Of a stretch of 64,000 bases of DNA, positions 30,842 to 41,144 are shown piece after piece; position 1 is the first letter of the stretch; each line of letters opens with the position of its first letter. A model generated the notes under the pieces. It ran no database searches, was not told the DNA's origin, and saw only the letters and a list, made by a program, of their open reading frames with translations. The position numbers were made by a program, and so were the translations under genes. The DNA is from Symbiodinium microadriaticum. Its lineage: Eukaryota > Sar > Dinophyceae > Suessiales > Symbiodiniaceae. The stretch spans positions 107,957 through 171,956 of the forward strand of contig LSRX01000252.1 of NCBI GenBank assembly GCA_001939145.1, in the 5' to 3' direction.

Positions 30842-31637
30842 TCTCTGAGGGTACCAGGCAGAAGAAGCACACGACTTAGGAGAACAGCACGAAGTCATCA
30901 AGCCAGGCACAAACCACGTCATAACAATAGCATGGACATGGATATCATGTGTGGGTAATTCAACTGTTGAGAACTGAACCCTCTCAATCTACCAGAGCAG
31001 TCTTTAGATGTTGGATCTCGGGTTTCCAAAGGTGTAGAGGTTCACATATTTCGCACTGGGGCCCCGCCTGACCCACAACGAAGTAGAAGCGCAGGAAAAT
31101 CAACACGCCCCACATGTTCTCACATGTAGGCACCTGCAGTGCTGCGGGCTCTGGGTCGAGGCGGCTTGCAAACCTGCAGTACTTGATATTGAAGACCATA
31201 TGTCCAAAATCATTGTGGTAGACCGGTGGATCTCGACTCAATCCCCTAAAGCATTGGGAAACAAACCCGAAGATACGAGGCGTGAAGCCACTGGCTTCTT
31301 GTTGGAGCCAACCCGAAGCCCTGCAGCAGCACCAGGCTCGTGTTGTTGCCAAACTCCCAAACAGCCCAAACACCACTCATGCCCCTCAACATCCTCAAAC
31401 CCCAAACTCCCGAAAAAGCCCGACGCCAGCACTCCCCCCCCCCCNNNNNNNNNNNNNNNNNNNNNNNNNNNNNNNNNNNNNNNNNNNNNNNNNACCCTCA
31501 AATTAAAGCCCCAAAGCCTTGAAACCTGCTTCCCCGAAGCCATCAAAGAAGCAAGAAAGGCTCGTCAAACCTCGACGAAACCCGATGAGAAGCCTCTGCG
31601 TTCAACGTCCTGAGCCCATAAACCCTGGTGGACTTCC
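30842..31637. other. Unique stretch with a sequencing gap
   Basis: It holds overlapping ORFs on both strands (30984-31376 minus; 31200-31613 plus) with no motif, and a 49-base n gap (31445-31493) entered through an 11-base C run. Frames crossing the gap cannot be judged. Confidence 0.4.
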
Positions 31638-31746
31638 CCCAGAGAGCCCAATACCCCTTAATTAAGGAATATACCTTAAATTGTAGGGGCCTTAATATTA
31701 TGATTGAAGGTATATTCCTTAATTAAGGGGTATAGGGTTCTCTGGG
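31638..31746. mobile_element. MITE-like element, family G, copy 2
   Basis: 109 bp whose outer 40 bases at each end are inverted copies with about two mismatches: CCCAGAGAGCCCAATACCCC, then TTAATTAAGGAATATACCTT. The centre includes GTAGGGGCCTTAATATTATG. It is the cleanest member of the family shared with 13499-13638. Confidence 0.85.
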
Positions 31747-31979
31747 TTCTACAATTCCAAACTCTGAGCTCTACTCTTGCTTGCAACCGACTGTTCATTG
31801 TACCATATTCTACCAGCCGTAAGCCCTCCAAACATCCAAAACCAAAACACCTAAAACTTAAACCCTGAGCCCTAAACGCACAGCAACCGAGGCCAGAGCG
31901 AAGACGCCGGCAAAGGCACCCTTTTTGTGTGCGTGCACGTGATGCCTCCAGGCTCTCACGAAACTTCACGGAGTTCGGT

Positions 31980-32020
31980 TTAGGGTTTAGGGTTTAGGGT
32001 CTAGGGTCTAGGGTTTAGGG
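31980..32020 (+). repeat. TTTAGGG run
   Basis: Six units with GTCTAGG variants. Confidence 0.8.
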
Positions 32021-32113
32021 TTTGGCATTCAGATGCAAGCCTCTGTGGTCTGGGATTTAGGGGCTGTGAGGTGCAGGAAACAGTCAGGAATCAGGGTTTA
32101 GGATCAAAACACA

Positions 32114-32200
32114 TGGGTAGTTCTCTAACGTAGGGTCCCTTTTGGGGAGCCGTACTATATTGGGGACCTAAAAAGGGACAGTAATTTAGAAAACTACCCA
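32114..32200 (+). mobile_element. MITE-like element, family A, full copy
   Basis: 87 bp with ends TGGGTAGTTCTCTAA and TTTAGAAAACTACCCA and the core GCCGTACTATATTGGGGACC. Taking GGGTAG/CTACCC as the true ends, ACAT lies on both sides, a possible 4-bp target duplication. Confidence 0.8.
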
Positions 32201-32379
32201 CATACCGTAGACCCTAAAGATCTAAGATCTAAACCCTGCATCTACCCTCTGTTACTTAGACTTAGACCCTAAATCCCCCTTATTTGAGACCATGTGCCCC
32301 TGTTTGAGGGTACAAGGAGGGTCCTGTAACTGAGGGTTCGGGATCAAGAGCTCAGGATTGCAGTGTCTCTTGAGCAGCT

Positions 32380-32740
32380 TCGGGGCACAGAGAGCTTCAT
32401 ACGGATTAGGGTTTAGGGTTGAGGATTGAGGGTTTCGCATATAGGGCTTAGGGAAGAGAGTATATAGGGTTAAGGGTTCAGGGTTTTGGGCGCCAGGGAA
32501 GCGCCCGATAAATTGAAGGCTTTTGCTTTAGGGGTCTCGGGGCTTCTGAATAGCTTGAGATGGGACTCTACCGAGATCCTGCACTCCCCAGCTTGCAGAG
32601 GCTTTAATTTAAAGGTTCGGGTTTAGGGTTTAGCGCTTAGGATTTAAAGGTTCTGGTTTAGGGTTTCGGGTTTAGGATTTGAAGGTTCGGGTTTAAGGTT
32701 TAGGGTTTTGAGGCTAAGGGTTAAGGCTAAGGGTTCTCCA
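32380..32740 (+). repeat. Decayed TTTAGGG block with TTTAAAGGTTCGGG units
   Basis: The phrase GATTTAAAGGTTCTGGTTTA recurs in variant form at about 32608, 32641 and 32678, spaced about 35 bp. Confidence 0.7.
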
Positions 32741-32989
32741 CCCTTCGCCGCCTTAGCCCCCCCCCCGAATCATGTTAGTGGGGCTGGATGTTTAGCAGAT
32801 ACTATTCTTCAAGTTCTTCAATATGAGTAGTACAACAACAACTTCCTAAGCTCTAAACCCTAAAGCCCCAAAGGGTTCTGATGAAAACCACCTGGGTTTA
32901 TAAGGTTTGGGCATTCCTGGGGGGCCTATCGGATTTAACCGGGGACTCAAACCTTTCAACCCGAAGCCATAAGCCCTAGACTCTATACC

Positions 32990-33062
32990 AGGGTTTAGGG
33001 TTTAGGGTTTAGGGTTATACCCTACAACCTAAACTCTAAACCCTAAGCTCCAAACCCTAAAC
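32990..33062. repeat. Head-to-head heptamer junction
   Basis: GGGTTTAGGGTTTAGGGTTTA is (to 20 bases) followed at once by TACCCTACAACCTAAACTCTAAACCCTAA-type units, again TTTAGGG before CCCTAAA. Confidence 0.75.
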
Positions 33063-33229
33063 CCCTGAACCCCGAAACCCTAAATCAACTCTAAATCTCT
33101 AAATCCTAAAGACTCAGCAAGATCGTATGCGAATTTCCTCAGGCTGAGAGCGTGGCTTCGACCCGTCACCGGCACCAAGCACCTCAACTTCGTTCAGGAT
33201 AAGGGCACGCTGCCGTGTAGAAAAAACAG

Positions 33230-33335
33230 TATACATACATGCATTTTCATTAACTCTTTACTTATTAACACATATACACACACATATGTAGGTATGTGTA
33301 TATATATATATATACATACACATACATACACACCA
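33230..33335. repeat. CATA/TATA/CACA microsatellite
   Basis: Imperfect CATA units around a (TA)n core at about 33299-33312. Confidence 0.9.
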
Positions 33336-33588
33336 CTCAGGACACAAAGCACAGAGCAAAGAACAGCAGTAGCGGCGAAGCAAACACGAAGGCAGTAGTT
33401 AGGCGCGTAGGTTGCAGTGGATAGGGGCTAGAAAGCAAGACCCGGGTTTAGGGTTTGGGGGCCTAGCGGTTTGGAAGTTTAGGGTTTTGGGGTTTAGGGT
33501 TGAGGGTCGGGCAACATTGTCAGTCTGCGACATGCCGAACCTCAACCAAAACATTCATTCGCAAACAGAGTCTCAGGGGTCACAATGC

Positions 33589-34286
33589 TCATCCCCACCC
33601 TAAAACCCTACACCTTTTCACCCTGAGAAGGCCCTCATGTCTGAAGACTCCAACCCCCGAAGCCGGATAGGACCTACATTCTACATCTTGAGGCCGTAGA
33701 GCCTTAGACCCAAGGCTGGCCTTTTCTTTAACAGAATCTACACTGGGGTTTACAATCAAACAAGAGCCTACGTGGGGCAAGATCGAGCGCCAGGGTTTGG
33801 GCATGCAGGGTGAGAGGCGTGTCGGGAAGAGCAGAGTTCGCACGTGGATTTCCCACAGAGTTTGCAAGAGTCTGGGCAGTAGGTTCGGCACCTGAGGATG
33901 CGTCACCCCGTACCCTAACCCGAACCCCAGACCAGTGTTCTTGAGCACCGAACACTCTCGACAAGGAGGCTCTTCTTGCTCTTTGCGGACATGTTGCCTT
34001 GGCCAAGTGGGTTTGGGGTTCAGGGTTGAGCTTTAAGGCACTGTCTTTTTTGAGGGGGGCTGTCTTGCTAACGCCTTTGGTGCTTCGGGCAGAAAAAAGA
34101 ACAAATGACAAGATCAACCGAAACAGAGTTACGCTGAGCCAAGGAGCTGTCAGAGACGCCCTTCTTCACCGATTTCTCTTTAACCTCTTTCCTGTCACAG
34201 CTGCAGGACTTGAGGTGTGTTATGTGTGTTCGGCTCCCTTAGAGCTTGAGGCTTTGGACTGCCGACAAAAATTGCTACGCCCCTAA
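33589..34286. other. Unique stretch with ORFs on both strands
   Basis: Minus frames at 33589-33948 and 33728-34117 and a plus frame at 33999-34286 (95 codons) are all open. On plus, TTTCTCTTTAACCTCTTTCCTGTCACAG (34171-34200 region) would be an excellent 3' splice site, so an exon may start at about 34201, but no product is recognisable. Confidence 0.25.
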
Positions 34287-34464
34287 ACCCTACACACGGA
34301 AGCGGAAACCAAAACCTCTAAGCCTCTAAACCAGCAAAGCCCAATCCTACTGCGCTTGCTATGGATCAGAGGCTTTTGTGACAGTTCCGCATGTCTTATC
34401 CTCGGCTTCAGGGTTTCTCAAAGGGACCGCACCCAGGACATGCCGTTTCCTTCTTCATGTAAAG

Positions 34465-34585
34465 GGTTTAGGGGTTTGGAGTTTGAGGGTTTAGGGGTTT
34501 AGGGTTTAGGGTTCAGGGTTTAGGGTTTAAGGGTTTAGGGTTTAAGGGTTTAGGGTTTTGGGTTTAGGGGTTTAGGGTAAAGGGT
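34465..34585 (+). repeat. TTTAGGG array
   Basis: About 15 units, some as TTTAAGGG. 34600-34900 beyond it is A/T-rich with an ATA/ATT microsatellite-like patch and no gene. Confidence 0.85.
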
Positions 34586-34953
34586 GAGGTTTTCAGGCTC
34601 AGAGGATCATGGGACATAGTAACTCGGGTGATAATAATAATACCAAAACAAATAACTACAATTATTATAATAGGTGACTTTATTTTATAAATAACTATAA
34701 GTACTTCTAACAGCTTAAATACCCAGATTAATGATCAAGATCCTTTATACCCTTACATGCTGAGTCTCAGGATCCTGGAAGCGGAGTTTGCTGTCTGCGT
34801 TTCGTCAAGCAGCCTTCGAAGTTTCTGTGCCGTACCAGAAAAAGCTAGACGGAGCCGCAAGAGAAAAGCTAAACCCTAAACCCTGAACCCACAAAAAACC
34901 CTAAAGCCCTGAACCAAAATCCAAAACCCAAAACCCTAAACCCATGGGCCCCC

Positions 34954-35283
34954 TCAACCAAACCAGGTGCCCGGCTGCAATCGCTTAGCTTCCCGAGCGA
35001 GCTCGTCAGAGTTGATCCGCTCCATCTCGGTATGTGCTACGCTACAGCAAGGCATGTTTGATCTGAGCCCGAAACTCACCCCGCAAAAGGCGCTAAACAG
35101 CCGCTGAACCCTTAAAGGGAACCCATGAACGGTCTGAACGGAGCTCTGCAAGGTTGAGCCTTCCCATGCACTAGCATTCAGGAACCGGCCCAAACCCCTG
35201 AAACCCAGAACCCTGGACCCTCCGCCTGTAGCCCCGAACAACCACCAAAGGGCTTTAGGCGCAGATGACGGTAATGGCACCAC
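34954..35283 (-). CDS. Candidate 3' end of a gene, unknown function
   Basis: A 109-codon minus-strand frame whose last 30 residues look clearly protein-like and helical (MERINSDELAREAKRLQPG, then TWFG and stop). The middle contains GGGGTGAGT at about 35078 and a TGTAG at 35042, so a very short intron is possible, but the frame is open without it. Upstream on the same strand, CTTTTCTTTCTTTGCCACGTAG and a GTAAGT at about 35360 bound a possible 27-nt micro-exon. No family is recognised. Confidence 0.3.
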   Translation of the reverse strand: MVPLPSSAPKALWWLFGATGGGSRVLGFRGLGRFLNASAWEGSTLQSSVQTVHGFPLRVQRLFSAFCGVSFGLRSNMPCCSVAHTEMERINSDELAREAKRLQPGTWFG

Positions 35284-35466
35284 CGCTTACATGGTTCACA
35301 GCATTCTCAAATAGTGTCTGGCCTACTCAAGGCGGAGGGCTATGTAGGACTTACCAAGAACCTGTTTGGTGTACGTACTCTCTACGTGGCAAAGAAAGAA
35401 AAGACCCGCCCAGGGGTCCGGGCATACTGTGCTTCCGTCGTTGACATCACACCTGGTGCTGTGACA

Positions 35467-35602
35467 TAGGCGCCTTACTAATTAGAATCGGGCGTTGCGA
35501 GATATTGTACATATATATATATATATGTGTATGTATATATATATATATAGATAGTAAGGAACCCTGAGGAATCAGGTTAGTACTTGTTTAGGCTTCCATA
35601 TA
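35467..35602 (+). mobile_element. Family B-related element with (TA)n expansion
   Basis: TAGGCGCCTTACTAATTAGA at the left and GTTAGTACTTGTTTAGGCTT at the right resemble family B ends. Between them lies a TA/TG tract (35508-35549) and AGTAAGGAACCC, the family B centre. The TA tract appears to have expanded inside the element. Confidence 0.5.
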
Positions 35603-35873
35603 GCAGGATGCCACAAGACGTGGGGTCCAGGTAAGCTGACAAAATGGGGTCTCTTAGTTCGTATGCATGCCGTATGGTTCAAGGTGGAGCTTCATATGCT
35701 AGCGGTCTGAAGGTAGCGCCGTTAGCAAGACCCGAGTCGCTCAAGATGGCAAACTTGATCTTCTTTCCCTAAACCCTAAACCCGAATGCCATGCCCAGCC
35801 CTGGGTCGATAACTGAAGTGCGGTGCTCATGAGGGCCAGCTAGCCAGGCAGTCACTGGGGCACCGGAATACTA

Positions 35874-36019
35874 CCCTAAGGGCCCATGTACCCAAATTGT
35901 ATGTAAGTTGACCTTAACGCAGTCCCTATGTAGGTACTTTGGGGCCTAAGTATATATATATATATATATATATATTTATTTATATTAATTATACGGTTTG
36001 AGTACATGGATCCTTCGGG
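35874..36019. mobile_element. MITE-like element, family D, 146-bp copy with (TA)n
   Basis: Ends CCCTAAGGGCCCATGTACC and GAGTACATGGATCCTTCGGG are inverted. CTA flanks both sides (35871-35873, 36020-36022), a 3-bp target duplication. The interior holds a (TA)n tract at 35949-35976. Confidence 0.8.
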
Positions 36020-36344
36020 CTAAGTACTGAGTCCGAACCCCAAAAGCTTCAAACACGACGGTGTTGCCCAAAGTCCCGAGAATCACGAAGTCCCAAACTC
36101 TATGTCCACCAACCTGACTGATCCCTTAAGGGTTCCTGATTAGGGTTCAGGGTTTATAGAGTTTGTGGTTTAGGGTTTAAGGACATTTATAGCTATCCTA
36201 TACTGCAGTTACCCCCAAACCCTCTTCGAACCGACGATTAGCCCTGGACTTCCACTCCACTTGGTACTTCAAGGGTTTCGGTGTCAGAGTTTAAGGCATA
36301 AGGGCTTGCGGGTGGAAGTCTTACAATCAAGGTTTAATAGTAGC

Positions 36345-36403
36345 AAATAATAATAACAACAACAACAGTAATAATAATATAATAATAATAATAATAGTAA
36401 TAA
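36345..36403. repeat. (AAT/AAC)n trinucleotide tract
   Basis: AATAAC units then AATAAT units with small interruptions. Confidence 0.9.
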
Positions 36404-36482
36404 GTTGCGGGTTGTGAAGGTTTCGGGTTTAGGGCAAATCTTATCGGATCCTCGCTCCAGCGTGTTGTGGACGTAGTAGAGT

Positions 36483-36648
36483 CCAGGATTTAGCCCTAAA
36501 CCGCCTAAACCCTAGACCCTAAACCCTAAACGGCCCTAAACCCTAATTCAACTCCTAAACCCGAAAACCCAAACCCGAAACCCTGAACCCTAAACCCCAA
36601 AACCCCCAAACCCTAAACCCTAAAGCCTAAAACCCTAAACTAAACCCA
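36483..36648 (-). repeat. CCCTAAA array
   Basis: About 20 decayed units. A 36761-36870 ATT-rich tract follows. Confidence 0.85.
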
Positions 36649-36879
36649 GGGCGCTCAGGCCGCCGCTGACTTGGCGAACATGCTTTGGCGTAATGCTGAC
36701 CAAGTTGACGTTGACGGAGTCCTGGGCAATCCCAAAACATTGAAATCCAATTATGTAATTACTAGTGTGATTATTATGCTTATGATTATTGTTCTTACTA
36801 TGATTATTCGTATTGCTATTACTCGTCTCCTTCTTATTATTATTGTTGTATATATACATATACATAGATCTGATCTTAC

Positions 36880-38160
36880 GTAACTATTGAACCCAGTATA
36901 TATAGAGGGACTTAGAGGCTCAAGATCCAGGGATTGAAGACGTCATTGCACCCAACAGGACTTGGGTATATCTAGATAAAAACAGATCGCATGCACATTA
37001 GTGTATACATACGTACATGACATAGCAGGACCTCACTACATGACATGACATAACATGGAATAACATTGCATAACATAGCATATCCGGACACGCTCAGGAG
37101 CAATGCCTGCCTTATCTTGTGACCATCCACCCGTCATGACGATGGCAAGTTATGCCATTGCCGAGTGGGCCGAGTAGTAGAGCGTTGATGACAGTATTTC
37201 TTGATTCCGAATTTTACCTAAGCTCTATACCAATAACAGTAGGGCCACAATTGATGCAGCATTGGTCCACTTCTCCAAATCAGACCGGCAAGTAGGCGGC
37301 AGGTGGATCTTTAGATTTTAGATCCTCCAGCCTATCTCCTCAACCCACAAAAGTGTGCGCAGCAATGCGTTCATCACCCGGATGCCCCAACGACAGCCTG
37401 ATCAAATTCCTAGTATTATACCCGAACCTCTAAATCCTCAATTAAATGCCGTAAACCCTAAACCGTGATGCCCGACCGCGCTCGGAACTCAAAACTTGGC
37501 CGCACCTGAACAAGACCCTGCGAAACCCGATAACCCCCTGCGTGTTCTCTACCGCTCATCAGGCTAAATCTATCTCTGCATCTGCATCTGTATCTGCCTA
37601 TGTGCATCTGCATCTGTATGTCTCTATCCGCATCTCTCTATCTATAATTACTGTTTGAAATTCTTTTTGCAGTCCTTGTTCAGAGAGAGGTGTTTATAAA
37701 CCAGGTTTCTACATCTAAGCTTACTTAACCCGACACCAAAACCGCAAAGCCGAGTCCTCCGCAGGAAGTTCTCTCGAAGAGGGCCTGGGGAGAGGCAGCC
37801 AGTCAGATTCGAGTTTGCGGTGTTTGGGGTTTAGGGCTTTTGTACAGGTGTTAGGGGTTTTGGGCTGAGGCTCTTAGGGGGTGAAGGATTTAGAGCTTGA
37901 GCAGGCCTTTTCTGAGTAAGCATGCCTTTCAACAACATACCATTGCAAGTGCATAGAACCTTCCGCAAAATAAACAACATGTCAGGGACGGCTGCCTTGT
38001 AACGCTAACGACACTCTCGTTGGAAATTTGAAAGAAGAAAGTGTGCACAGACCTCGGTGAAGACAGCCTTCAATGCGCAATGCACTCGAGTATGCATGCA
38101 GGCTAAAGGATTCATTACGTGCTCATGTGCACATCGAGATACCCTGCTACCCGCAAAACG
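36880..38160. other. Unique stretch, nothing supported
   Basis: It holds ACATGACATAACATGG-type degenerate pentamer or decamer repeats (about 37012-37085) and a GCATCT/TCTATC-rich patch (37566-37650). No ORF above 60 codons, and no RNA gene recognised. Confidence 0.4.
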
Positions 38161-38291
38161 CTTATGCTAAACCCTAAACCCTAAACCCATTTTTTTAACA
38201 ACGACGCCCGAGATCCGTGCATCATACGTTTCAGAAGAGTGGTCTAAGGAATTTCGGGGTTTAGCTTCCGTGTTCTAGCCCAAAAACTCTA

Positions 38292-38468
38292 AACCGCCAG
38301 ACTTCCTTTAAACCCTAAACCTCCAGACTTCCTTTAAACCCTAAACCTCCAGACTTCCTTTAAACCCTAAACCTCCAGACTTCCTTTAAACCCTAAACCT
38401 CCAGACTTCCTTTAAACCCCAAACCTCTAGACGTCCTTTAAGCCCTAAACCTCTAGACTTCCTCTAAA
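38292..38468. repeat. 26-bp minisatellite built on the heptamer
   Basis: Seven copies of a 26-bp unit (CCTTTAAACCCTAAACCTCC, then AGACTT) with AGAC at 38299, 38325, 38351, 38377, 38403, 38429 and 38455. The first five are almost perfect; the last two share TCTAGAC. Each unit contains one CCCTAAA. CCCTAAA runs flank it at 38165-38190 and 38465-38530. Confidence 0.95.
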
Positions 38469-38559
38469 CCCTAAACCCTAAACCCTAACGCTTTGCCCTA
38501 GCCTTCCTTTAAACCCTAAACCCTAAACCCAAACCGCTTTGGGATTCCACGAAGAAAGC

Positions 38560-40020
38560 CTAAGGCCCGGGCAATTGAAAGGCACCCTCTGCAGGGACCT
38601 CCAGATCCATCGGCGGCTCCATGGCCTTGAAAATATCAGGGGGTGTGTAGGGTTCAAGATTAAGGACTTCGGATTTAAGGCTTAAGGATTTAGGGTTTAT
38701 AAGTTTAAGGAAATGGGATCATGTTTTCTTCCTTGCATGCCATTGCATGCTTGCTTGTTTACTTGGTTGGCTGGTTGGTTGGTTGGTTATCTGTCTATCT
38801 GTCTATCTCCGTCTCCGCCTCTAACTCTTGAACCTGTCTGTCTGTCTGGCTGCTTTTAGTTTTTGTTTGTTCCACCAACAATCTCAGTGCGACTATTGCG
38901 CTACTCATTGACATTGTTACTGGTACTGGTATCAGTACTACTGTTGCTTGTGGTATTGCTAATGCTACTTGATAATGTCAGTATTGTATATCAGTATCAT
39001 TGACAACAAAACATGTCAATATCATCAGCATCATCATATATTATGGGTTACTATTTGGAGCATTATGACTCTGACTATTGCGCTTGATACAAATCTGACC
39101 TTTTCTGATAACATAACTACTGCTATTGCTATGTCTTGCGACTACTGATAAACTATGACTGCTCATAGTGCCGTTACAACCATATAATTACTGGCTTCTC
39201 GCAGCCTGAGGATTTGGCAAGGCCTGCTGGAGTTTGCATATGCATATACATATACAGATATACCCACATACATACCTGCAATAAACACATAAATGTGTAT
39301 GTATATATATATATATATATAGTATATAGAATTTGTATTTGTTTTTTTCTGTACGTATTTACTTGTTTAGGTTTATGTATACATATTTACGTGCATTCAT
39401 ATGCTTTGTATACATGCAGGGAAAACCAAGCCAAGCCAAGATGTCTTCTAATCATAACTTAACGCCGTTATCTAACAGAAGACCCTGTGTAGCAGAAGAC
39501 CCGGCGTTCAGGAAGAGCCGTCGAACAGAAGACCGTCGACGATTTTGTTTAATGTTAGGCTTTGGGGTGTAGGGATTTAGTGTTTAGGTTCAGGGTGTCG
39601 TGGTTTGATTCAAGTTGTGGCTACAAGATGGATGCAACAAAACAGAGCTGCAGCTAGCAATGGCATTTGCAAGCTACAGGGTGCGGGGGGGCGGGGCAAG
39701 AAAAGGTTGCAGCTGCCTTGCATCTATATCAAATCCTGCAGAATCAGAGCTGCATCTTGCCTTGAATCTCCGCATAGCTCGAAACCGTAATTCTAAATCC
39801 TGAAACCTCGATTAGACCTCCTAAAGCCTGAACACAGAAACACCCGACAATCCCTGCAAGTCAAAACCCGAAGCCTGGACCCTAAACACTAAGCCACTAA
39901 GCAAAACAGCGGCTGAGGGCAAGGCTGCGTGTGGGAGATGGAGGGAGGGGCAAAGGTTCGGTCGATACCGAGAGCAAGTGGTGCGATGTACGTAAGTTGT
40001 AGGGCTTTGACAAGGTCCTA
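38560..40020. other. Unique stretch with microsatellite-like patches
   Basis: GGTTGGTTGG/TATCTGTC-type tracts (38755-38850), an ACTATTGCTACTG-like degenerate patch (38890-39160) and a (TA)n tract (39300-39322). ORFs at 39214-39572 and 39605-39803 plus are unrecognised. Confidence 0.4.
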
Positions 40021-40032
40021 CAACTTAGCCTC

Positions 40033-40317
40033 ATGACAGGCGCTGGCATGCTCAACTTTCTCCACCGGTCAGATGCTGTTGCATTATGCAGTTACTGCAA
40101 AGATGACTTGACATCCGGATGCGCAGGCCTTATCAACACCAAAGTCATATTAAGGCGACTCTGGTTATTTGTTCGCGTGCTTCTCTTCCTTGGAGCAAAG
40201 CTGACAGCTGGAGACACGATGAAGGACTCAGTGGAGTTGCAGCCCCTAAACACCTCCCGGGATACGAATTATTCCTCAGGGGTTCGATTCGTTCTTGAAC
40301 CCCAATGGCTTACATAG
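40033..40317 (+). CDS. Weak candidate ORF, 94 codons, one hydrophobic segment
   Basis: It begins with HRSDAVALCSYCKDDLTSGC (a CxxC pair) and then has a possible membrane segment (LRRLWLFVRVLLFLGAK, residues about 41-57) and a polar tail. It lies in heptamer-free DNA about 100 bp before another open frame at 40421-40705. Function unknown. Confidence 0.2.
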   Translation: MTGAGMLNFLHRSDAVALCSYCKDDLTSGCAGLINTKVILRRLWLFVRVLLFLGAKLTAGDTMKDSVELQPLNTSRDTNYSSGVRFVLEPQWLT

Positions 40318-40420
40318 GGGTCGGAATGATTGCCAATAATTTTCCTTAGAATTCCGATTCCTTCCCATAGGTAGAATATAACATATCTCAGGAATCCGTT
40401 CTAATTAGCAAGGCAACTGC

Positions 40421-40705
40421 ATGAGGGCTAAGCAGGGTGTCAGTGCTTGCAGTCACGAACTGCGGTGGATTAGCGGTCAGATTTGCAGCATGTTGCAAAT
40501 CGGCACTACCAAGGACTGGGGAATTCTATCATGGCAGTGCAAGCGACGTGTCACAAGTCACAAGAACAGAACTTGGGCAGGGAAGGAACACGAATCGCAA
40601 CATGCCATCGTGGGGTACGTTCGTGGGGCTTCTCTCCCCCAAAATAAAAAAATCTACAGCTTTAGTCAAGAGGGCTTGAATCGGTTCGCTTTCTTGCAGA
40701 TGTAA
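40421..40705 (+). CDS. Weak candidate ORF, 94 codons
   Basis: Polar, with a few Cys and no motif. It overlaps a second open plus frame (40437-40679), so the reading is uncertain. Confidence 0.15.
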   Translation: MRAKQGVSACSHELRWISGQICSMLQIGTTKDWGILSWQCKRRVTSHKNRTWAGKEHESQHAIVGYVRGASLPQNKKIYSFSQEGLNRFAFLQM

Positions 40706-41028
40706 CGAGCTGTAGGGCTTTGGGCTTGAGTGATTCTTGCTGAAGGCAACAGGTCTGAAACACCTGCCAGAGCTTCACAAAACTGCCTACGCCATCCTAC
40801 GCCCTCCATCTGCCCGCTCTTTAGGGTTTAGGGTTGTAGCGATATCAGACCCTAAAACCCCAGTAGTACAGACCGTATACCCCCATTTCAGGCTACAAGG
40901 AGAGTCCGGCTAACTAAACCCCACATTCCAGGATCGCGAAGCCCCTCACTCGCAAAACCTCGGCCCTCAACTCCTTACAGTAAGCCTAACGGGTTCAAGG
41001 TTTAGGGTGATGATCCTTAAGCCGCTAA

Positions 41029-41144
41029 TATAGGGGCCTCAATAATTAGAATAGGGTTTTGGGCTCATCTAAACTATAATTATAATAAGGAGTCCTCCCC
41101 CCAAAAAAAACAAACAAGTATTGATAATTATTCAGGCCCCTACA
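41029..41144 (+). mobile_element. MITE-like element, family B, full copy
   Basis: Ends TATAGGGGCCTCAATAATTA and GATAATTATTCAGGCCCCTA are inverted. The centre AAACTATAATTATAATAAGG and a C/A-run insert match the copy at 19248. Confidence 0.85.

Noticed and set aside
37130..37230. tRNA-like start GCCGAGTGGGCCGAGTAGTAGAG
   Set aside because: Only a rough A-box resemblance; no cloverleaf and no B box.
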